From a candidate division FCPU426 bacterium (GTDB lineage Bacteria; Oederibacteriota; JAAXVQ01; JAUVAV01): 16,898 nt of DNA. The first letter of the stretch is position 1. Every line of letters starts with the position of its first letter. Made by a program: the position numbers and the translations under genes. The stretch covers positions 1 to 16,898 of the forward strand of contig JAUXBQ010000023.1 in NCBI GenBank assembly GCA_030619365.1, given 5' to 3'. Under the pieces are notes generated by a model that worked only from the letters and a program-made list of their open reading frames with translations, ran no database searches and had not been told where the DNA came from. Of this stretch, positions 14,601 through 16,898 are shown one piece after another.

Positions 14601-16898
14601 GCAGTTTCTCAAAGCAGAGATGACAAGATCCAGGAGTTGGCAAAACTTTTAAAAGAAAAATATAATTTGGAATTTGATCCGGAAATATCAACTATATTTG
14701 ATGAAGAAGAAAAAGACCTTTTAACTGAAAGCCTGGTTAGAGTTTTGTCATTGGTCCCGGGACATATTTTAAAATCAGAGACATTAAAAAAGCTTAAGGT
14801 TCCGGCTTCACCAGGCTATGGTATGGCTGATGATTTGGGAGTTTATAAAAATGACACGGCAATTGTGTCACACCAGGTTTATACCTTATATGACGGGGAG
14901 GCATTAATAGCGTCACTCCTACATGAGATTGGACATTCGTTGGAGAAAACATTCAGCCCAAAAGAAATAACCAGGCTGGTAGCCGCCTATGGGGTATTAA
15001 AGCAAAAGCAAGCGTTTATTTCAGGTAAGTTCGGTCGATTTGGGGATACGCGAGAAGATGTTCAAGATTCATCATTCAGCCAGTTTGTGGCGGAATTTTT
15101 CAAACAATATATTTTAGATGCCGAAGAAATCAATTTAATTATGCGGGAAAGTGACGATCAGCAAGTTAAAAACGCATTCAGGACGGTTTATGATATATAT
15201 CGGGCAAAGATTAGACAGGAATTTAATAATGAAGTTTCGCAAAATTATTTTTCTGATATTATTTTGAAGATGAAGCAAGCAAATGAGAAGTATTTAGAAA
15301 AGGCGGCTCTAAATGGCATAGAACTGTATTTTATTAAAGCCAGAATGTTATCTGCGGCGGGCGAATCATTTGGCAGCTATATATTAAGAAGGTCTGGCGT
15401 GGATGTAGATAAAATGGCGGAGAAAGCGGATAAATTAAAAAATCCTGATCAGCATGTTGAAATTAGTGTTCTATTACTGGACCAAAAGAGAAAAATTAAA
15501 ATGAAGAAGGGCGAATTAGAAGACGCGTTGTCGGATGTTTATTATCAAAGAGGACTTCGCGCCCTAAATGATGGAAATGTTATGCTGGGGGTGGAATATT
15601 TTATCAAGACGCTGAAATATATTAATGCGGATGAAGAACAAATACCATGGGCAATTATGAGGCAATTAAGAGAAGCCGCCAAGGATAATGAATTGAAAAC
15701 AGAGGTATATTCGGCAATAAATAATGTAGATCAAGCAAAGTTAAACCCAAATAACCAGAAAGTATGGACGGAGATAGTAGAGGAAGTTATGGCCAGTGAA
15801 GAAGAACTGGAAGCTAAAAGGCAAGAAATGTGGGAAGAAACAAAGGCGGAGTTAAAGGAGATAAGGAAATTGAGAGAAGAAGGGATGCCGAAAAGAATCA
15901 GATCTATTAAGGTTATTGCTGCGATTTCGGCGGCCACGGCCGCCTTTACGCTTGGAGTGATGCTGCTTACCGGGTTGGCGACGGGCGGGGCCATGTTTAG
16001 TGATTCCGCCCTATTTTTCTCATCCGTAATTTCTTTTGGCCTTGCTTTTGTTGGCCTGGCCTTAAACTATATTTATGTTTTTGCTTTAGATAAGGGAGAT
16101 TTGATAGCAGAGTCGCGTTGGCGGACATTTATGATATGGATGCAAAACGGAGAAAAGCTGGCAATTACTCCTGGAAAAGGAGTGCGTCCAATATATTTCT
16201 ATTCCAGTTTAGACCCTGGATTGAAATATATTTCGACTAATCCTTTGGTAAATATTCTGCGTCAGGCGATCGTGGCGCATGAAGAGGCGCATGTAAAGCA
16301 TGGTGAGGGAATTTTTGCCGAAGTGTACGCTTTTAGAGCCGAGCTGCAGGTCCTGACCGCAGGTTTACGGAATATAATTTTGAATAAGATAAGCAAAGCA
16401 CCTGCCGAGGAGAAAGCAGTAGCTCTACCGCGAGGGGAGGTTCGTGTTGGTGATACCAAGAGACCCGGTGTTGCTTCTGAGGCGTTGCAACTTCATGCCC
16501 GGTCAGCTATAGAACCCGTCACCGAGTTGGAATTAGAAAGGGCGTTGCGGGATGGAATTAACCAGGCACGCAATCCACAAGGAAAGATATTAGAACAGTT
16601 GTATTCAGCCGGTAGCTTTGCCTCTCATTTATCTCGAAACACGGATGGTCTTGGAGAAGAGAAACTCATACAGGCCCTTGAAGATGAAACCGAGAGAATC
16701 GCAGCCGGATTGGACGCAACTGAAGCAGCAAACCTGAGAAAACAAAAGGATCTGCTCATTGACATGGTTGGAAATCCAGAACAGGAGAGCGAGGAATATA
16801 AAGCGATTCAGGATAGCGGAGATGTACATAAGGTTTCAATTGTAAGCCTATCCATGCTCCGTGAAAATATGACTTTCATCGTCAAAACGCTTATTCAC
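5469..16898 (+). CDS. Giant multidomain protein, at least 3810 residues, 3' end outside the window
   Basis: A single frame runs from the ATG at 5469 to the last base with no stop. Codon phase was checked at motifs spread along it (D103, H421, G2584, H3152, H3604), all in register, so no frameshift is needed. Order of recognisable parts: signal peptide or anchor (1-51), TraB/ChaN/EreA-like domain (about 95-450), hydrophobic helices (686-725, 1152-1273, 1854-1966, 3482-3540), a GGDEF-like segment (about 1985-2075), a cytidylate-kinase-like domain (about 2580-2775), HEVIE (2910-2914), HEIGH (3152-3156), a TPR-like hairpin (3356-3390) and HEEAH (3604-3608). The rest is mostly charged, helical and unrecognised. 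It starts with its own promoter and ribosome site. GC content varies strongly along the frame. Giant proteins are known in Omnitrophota, some thought to act at the cell surface, but the function of this one cannot be told from sequence. Whether it is one chain or is cut into pieces is open. Confidence 0.92.
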   Translation, partial: MTSYLNIRDREWDPRDLVSLDAWRRPHWSLLTKTLAMLITLTFLLPYVAFAFEPGTYPVDLVSEFGYKPLKANGRTLTIKPEWGRVTSSYHGTSGRTIVYIQDLHCNYEVQSNIQAMLNNFMNRNQLKLVGVEGESTPVNVSKLSTIPLAPVKERVGQYFLQRGRITGAEYQAVTSQNPLALLGIENQGLYDANHNTLLGFLNEESRGYCQDLRYALERLKRPLYNTALAKMDHERESYDQEDITLEKYCDFLLMEARRQGIALAPYKVLRLYALEHRLPINAAVDYERLLREAEVLDRAIRRKLYASAEQRQLDYNLYILKIMENLVNISATGEDLAYFRAHREAFTVVRMLRFLEDISYRFAIQPDLDPGVLKVDGFIEQAAEFYRVADKRSHAFVENILGAMQRRRESLAVLIAGGFHASHVEKALRRQDISFVTIKPRITRTDVANPYFSLLRNERTPLEKLLARNENIYAPRSLFNNTLFQRYMETVWEIELGRKLVLEDGLTGAALQQTFREARGNYAADNPNVQLEFRPEQSNPAKNIYIFEFKNSNYYVMVRPNETTPFELELGSEELYGNNFMFQFVNKEVFEEPVMRAKILSTEEPGRAGVFALSGMAARIAGVTNPVTRAIGAIAIFFRAPPELTGSAWAARLQAWTARLNAGQRAFARGWRSLRLAMAAQNPYVLTWFAGISATLVLSSLFSVALPIVPIMFASVVLFSLAFVSPDNRFGALSSFVSLPQDNLVRRAMAWGWEEYGFEQNQIVRSKRAYENVLALAKGNPALDEFIGNQASRLSLAAMAYINGAKPWTPGTPSVQVEALARDYMEAEQLAEAILVDRTKLEQLDMQHAGSYLAQLVQAIREGKSEVTLGKKERDLDPARLLMEYISPRQRQAWQALVGRHKIKVELVPFDPSPLAGFQPNGLQATRIANKIKAFAQEVETGIFKETETAMGWTRAKEILPNESADVQAFLDKESKTKEGMDVISAWRQEIEAVIDKEITSWAENGNGAVELYLDFEAKSARLFSDLPAELRTEAEAALRAELEQALDRDSGLMSLLIEKKLDLMINSQQAAITALRDLDKFLLDSFNEAIYAGQEAQILYRGGRRKEEFLRLAAAQQEAGVFSNKAPPLLERFVSDLQTALTESSPRRLYFAFFLSLALIIIIPEIILAFPVTIMVLGPNIVPIMIILASSLLVGIQYKQPSSWLKKSTTLISLVAMVFGVFMLFSGNPSAATLSMVTQPEEVVNSLSQFKLGALGLSAIVLLAGISGSAWKRLAGRRAEKPRILDSIEGERHLEQILAKTGDVWITSSDVDFLSLFNNVYGKQITNVILNEIMEIRAQVLHSPQVKKIIEKYDPEILHQLYAARHGGDEGMDLLPEQLSLEDITAIMNIVRQAIPQALHLKYMAYNIQGAFTPTEEIELLKAVADYNKKDGDLQRVQVINDSVFGLQLLVKAEGQIELGAEIIKALNLDGEKQALRAVPITLPQDITELGYPDRNYMLTPTSTFGATKASWVAGYKKLKNQRKFKEWGLAAFKLADRLLLQGKNDGRNKVVVDDRKIDFEKLSRPPPSEENMDRDLMQSVVQARKEHIKNLDRRDKDGNPLNDPLVPYHLNNNGLKQKIKQRLQKLSKVNSFDPEIHVARVSSDRGPDKIMISIITQKDTCLLELEGHYSFDELENQGFKAVNEKFGHAFGNLVISQPHHIIREMTEKNSHTWLKDKLPDSIESFIEKIEENMNVKGNKVTVNLIGAYYPISTKNLFDDIKDSEAIDATLGKMFAGLEETLLAKSEQNLGKITAHNHQAHLPLALARRAKLGEEKTANLFENPDAQKSMVREVTAARIRVAATKKAEARPGFLSVVSLLGLSSPLLAGFDISPIITAGLALAGIISGLAWLEIGFKTFSTIFRWLKTAFAPTAVHKHLAWAVAWVQANPMSILALGVGLLALFQQPLGSEALMAGGLFGIFGIDRRKVIEDKYKIAQYSSGQSRVEKMLTNLDEVSLAVAEIDSFQDMKVIYGEGIADFIYEKTLQIVQQYFAKREYMFRLDDRRARFAIAAKNFGDERMRSELQDAQNFLFDSFNRRYRVVSLPYFGLDEQAELLSDEDFDILLRGLRHAVQDYGYGAVGVTEGRRVHIVYEISTQKDLQHALELNDILESTGMPADNLEAMPFEIEAAAGLRTGYLFVPKLSVGVAGKVIYEQALARVPTRKDEVRSKLPGKELFTHLKDVATHVLLKRAATTGGEVVLAEELYEKVEEPDFPPPVALDPETAVFKYNQRNDQIFQRWFVATAQRIVTESQDKLAAIDALRHLYDTNQEAVEEVEFDYLGVVFLNARQIIEDMRKMGHYALPEAERKFEEIFQLWEARYSGEMIDRFFNQHPKMKPIMQALAKTINRKKREQELNSLRRLLREFIAENDLDALTPPGRVKDPFSLLKNFRGQWDKVTKKLPDFTDPKLYSIRNVRIIGHDIVALTLVIPDRKQISPAINKLIKVLEDRGLILKTAEGKKVQGVRISVEGQYGQYEIKMPSKGYFDAKLNIAPKELDEMTFGAEIKIVDSLFMDRATHPGLMLIKQGILKEVNWSIAMSGPSGTGKLAAARELSQELDYHVIDVGMIYQSISYIFNLLADQQRVADFDAFLSQSQISLGEDGISVRFGAVGKKKEEIIIRREKLEKAEVAEYVKSGENKTLDKWVTRLVKSRAKNRRVIVVGQNAEEYVPRAEMKVYFDIPAKKRAGHQTKSWSELSAPKGALIISSEAQKHSDRILRYLQDHMAELILTTGLGRAASARARTGYQIKATVASQDIAAAQEMEIFADVKKRVRDKATVASQAFVKAISARTQEIMNVLKKSISDPDVLAEVQKDLDSVANGTTALDVQVVGDITGGIAVSERTSGKISVIMESRLQGVLQTSTAVHEVIEAVLESNQVARPHAIAFVVEQTLFPESLEAKLNNLKHYDDAHLQRLADDQTQEFMDAIDRQTDVTDFVKQQQNENAKQVSIQAQAVLDSRKTPSGERAGLFTRISRLFFRGKGSLDVKKPRIPGELFTAWLAVSQSRDDKIQELAKLLKEKYNLEFDPEISTIFDEEEKDLLTESLVRVLSLVPGHILKSETLKKLKVPASPGYGMADDLGVYKNDTAIVSHQVYTLYDGEALIASLLHEIGHSLEKTFSPKEITRLVAAYGVLKQKQAFISGKFGRFGDTREDVQDSSFSQFVAEFFKQYILDAEEINLIMRESDDQQVKNAFRTVYDIYRAKIRQEFNNEVSQNYFSDIILKMKQANEKYLEKAALNGIELYFIKARMLSAAGESFGSYILRRSGVDVDKMAEKADKLKNPDQHVEISVLLLDQKRKIKMKKGELEDALSDVYYQRGLRALNDGNVMLGVEYFIKTLKYINADEEQIPWAIMRQLREAAKDNELKTEVYSAINNVDQAKLNPNNQKVWTEIVEEVMASEEELEAKRQEMWEETKAELKEIRKLREEGMPKRIRSIKVIAAISAATAAFTLGVMLLTGLATGGAMFSDSALFFSSVISFGLAFVGLALNYIYVFALDKGDLIAESRWRTFMIWMQNGEKLAITPGKGVRPIYFYSSLDPGLKYISTNPLVNILRQAIVAHEEAHVKHGEGIFAEVYAFRAELQVLTAGLRNIILNKISKAPAEEKAVALPRGEVRVGDTKRPGVASEALQLHARSAIEPVTELELERALRDGINQARNPQGKILEQLYSAGSFASHLSRNTDGLGEEKLIQALEDETERIAAGLDATEAANLRKQKDLLIDMVGNPEQESEEYKAIQDSGDVHKVSIVSLSMLRENMTFIVKTLIH
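5751..6818 (+). other. TraB/ChaN/EreA-like domain (about residues 95-450)
   Basis: Three spaced motifs suggest this superfamily: VYIQDLHCN with D103 and H105 at the first strand, LVGVEGE with E133, and LIAGGFHASH with G418 and H421. In the TraB, Tiki, ChaN and erythromycin-esterase group, conserved Glu and GxxH motifs on strand ends form the putative active or metal site. The segment between them is helical, as in those proteins. The final strand (VTIKPRIT) fits a compact alpha/beta fold. Detection is from motif layout only, and the reaction and substrate are unknown. Confidence 0.45.
7524..7643 (+). other. Transmembrane helix pair (residues 686-725)
   Basis: LTWFAGISATLVLSSLF and LPIVPIMFASVVLFSLAFV are two uncharged hydrophobic stretches separated by a short turn, suggesting a hairpin through the membrane. 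The region after it, to about residue 1140, is charged and probably helical with no recognised domain. Confidence 0.65.
8922..9287 (+). other. Transmembrane cluster (residues 1152-1273)
   Basis: Four hydrophobic segments are visible: YFAFFLSLALIIIIPEIILA, VTIMVLGPNIVPIMIILASS, TTLISLVAMVFGVFMLF and LGALGLSAIVLLAGISG. The two linkers after the second and third segments are short (Lys-rich, then about 22 residues). A membrane-embedded four-helix unit is the simplest reading. Confidence 0.65.
9321..11018 (+). other. Unrecognised soluble block with a histidine cluster (about residues 1285-1850)
   Basis: This 560-residue block between two membrane clusters matches no family I know. It contains TPTSTFGATKASWVAGYKKL and, near its end, AHNHQAHLPLALARR, with H1798, H1800 and H1803 spaced as a possible metal site. 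It is coded by noticeably AT-richer DNA than the blocks on either side. Confidence 0.4.
11028..11366 (+). other. Hydrophobic cluster (residues 1854-1966)
   Basis: FLSVVSLLGLSSPLLAGF, ISPIITAGLALAGIISGLAW, MSILALGVGLLALF and ALMAGGLFGIFGI are candidate membrane segments, separated by a short amphipathic linker with Lys and His. The last one leads directly into the GGDEF-like segment. Confidence 0.6.
11421..11693 (+). other. Degenerate GGDEF-like segment (about residues 1985-2075)
   Basis: The string AEIDSFQDMKVIYGEGIADF follows the diguanylate-cyclase pattern of an acidic strand, IDxFKxIND, YG, and a GD-like position: I2005-D2006-F2008 and Y2015-G2016. It is followed at normal distance by helix LQIVQQYF and then FRLDDRRARFAIAA (F2042-A2054), where GGDEF should stand. 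The signature itself is lost, so no cyclase activity is expected. It could be a remnant GTP- or c-di-GMP-binding fold. It lies directly after membrane helices, a common place for GGDEF domains. The match is by eye and moderate. Confidence 0.4.
13206..13793 (+). other. Degenerate cytidylate-kinase-like domain (about residues 2580-2775)
   Basis: The P-loop GPSGTGKLAAARELSQELDY with downstream VIDVGMIYQSI follows the CMP kinase pattern (GPsGaGKST.AR.LA..L.f..iDtGamYRa). The later EKAEVAEYV echoes the RtpEVs motif. VIVVGQNAEEYVPRAEMKV copies vvvdGRDigtvVfPdAdlK in layout, and FDIPAKKRAGHQ copies FLtAspeeRArRR. LIISSEAQKHSDRILRYL matches the closing IDtsnlsieevv strand and helix. Key residues are changed: the Ser/Thr after the P-loop lysine is L2591, and GRD is GQN at 2706-2708. 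An active kinase is unlikely, and nucleotide binding is doubtful. CMP kinase is normally a free cytosolic enzyme of about 220 residues, so its presence inside this chain is unusual. Confidence 0.7.
14196..14210 (+). other. HEVIE motif, possible inactivated zinc-peptidase site (residues 2910-2914)
   Basis: STAVHEVIEAVLES has the shape of a zinc-peptidase active helix in which the second histidine is glutamate. A downstream helix RPHAIAFVVEQT could have held the third ligand. As written it lacks a standard zinc site. It may be a decayed copy of the HExxH domains that follow, or chance. Confidence 0.3.
14886..15113 (+). other. Zinc metallopeptidase-like domain with HEIGH (about residues 3140-3215)
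   Basis: ALIASLLHEIGHSLEKTFSP places H3152, E3153 and H3156 on a hydrophobic helix, the zincin active-site motif. Some 50 residues later SSFSQFVAEFFKQYIL offers E3209 as a third ligand, the layout of gluzincins such as the anthrax lethal-factor-like group (HExxH followed by F.AE.F..Y). All catalytic residues expected for that type are present, so this unit could be an active protease. The substrate is unknown; self-processing of the giant chain is possible. Confidence 0.6.
15534..15638 (+). other. TPR-like helical hairpin (about residues 3356-3390)
   Basis: YYQRGLRALNDGNVMLGVEY and then FIKTLKYINADEE keep the TPR spacing of aromatic, small and hydrophobic positions (Y..G...L..G....A..yF.k.L). 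Only one clear unit is seen, so it may be part of a larger helical scaffold between the two protease-like domains. Confidence 0.35.
15906..16088 (+). other. Transmembrane pair preceded by a coiled coil (residues 3480-3540)
   Basis: A charged heptad-like stretch (about 3440-3478, rich in Glu and Lys) leads into VIAAISAATAAFTLGVMLL and then FFSSVISFGLAFVGLALNYI. The loop between them is short. The HEEAH motif follows about 65 residues later, an arrangement like M48-type membrane proteases. Confidence 0.65.
16251..16388 (+). other. Second zinc metallopeptidase-like site, HEEAH (about residues 3595-3640)
   Basis: IVAHEEAHVKHGEG gives H3604, E3605 and H3608. The following helix FAEVYAFRAELQVL supplies E3618 as a plausible third zinc ligand. 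The motif follows two membrane helices, as in HtpX/M48 proteases, but the rest of that family's signature is not seen, so the family is left open. The chain continues to the window edge with charged helices. Confidence 0.5.

Noticed and set aside
1..16898. CRISPR arrays, tRNA and rRNA genes
   Set aside because: No regularly spaced direct repeats, no cloverleaf with conserved T-arm, and no rRNA-like stretch were noticed on either strand.

Overview
The window most likely comes from an uncultured bacterium of the candidate phylum Omnitrophota (PVC group). No marker gene is present, so this placement is inferred. It rests on three things: an enormous mosaic open reading frame, an N-terminal domain beginning IQDLHCNYEVQ of a type I associate with Omnitrophota, and neighbouring secreted YD-like proteins in GC-rich DNA full of small palindromic repeats.

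Layout. (1) Positions 1-967, minus strand: a DUF4143-type AAA ATPase broken by one in-frame TAA; its 5' end lies outside any coding use above 967 and its 3' end runs off the left edge. Its promoter sits in a perfect 24-bp-arm palindrome (981-1032), followed by a second palindrome (1060-1090) that carries the same half-site. (2) Positions 1137-1349: AT-rich DNA with what looks like a decayed minus-strand reading frame. (3) Positions 1350-1554: a 205-bp MITE-like element with 15-bp terminal inverted repeats ending in TA. (4) Positions 1598-4943: two tightly coupled genes for secreted proteins with YD/RHS-like segments (231 and 882 residues). (5) Positions 4944-5468: a non-coding interval with four compact GC-rich hairpins, a good sigma70-type promoter, a leader hairpin and a ribosome binding site. 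(6) Positions 5469-16898: one uninterrupted reading frame of at least 3810 codons that leaves the window without a stop. It is the main content of the window.

The giant protein has a signal peptide or N-terminal anchor, a TraB/ChaN/EreA-like domain, several clusters of hydrophobic helices, a degenerate GGDEF-like segment, a degenerate cytidylate-kinase-like P-loop domain, a crippled HExxE motif, an intact HEIGH zinc-peptidase motif, a TPR-like hairpin, a coiled coil, and a second intact HExxH motif (HEEAH) directly after membrane helices. Base composition changes sharply along the frame: four 60-base samples counted by hand gave 63, 38, 62 and 20 % GC. The picture is a mosaic of acquired and often inactivated enzyme folds joined into one membrane-associated chain, with two candidate metalloprotease centres near the visible end.

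How the parts work together is not known. The two YD-like proteins and the giant protein are all apparently exported and lie in the same orientation, but a separate promoter and a hairpin cluster precede the giant gene, so they need not share a transcript. A cell-surface role is an inference only.
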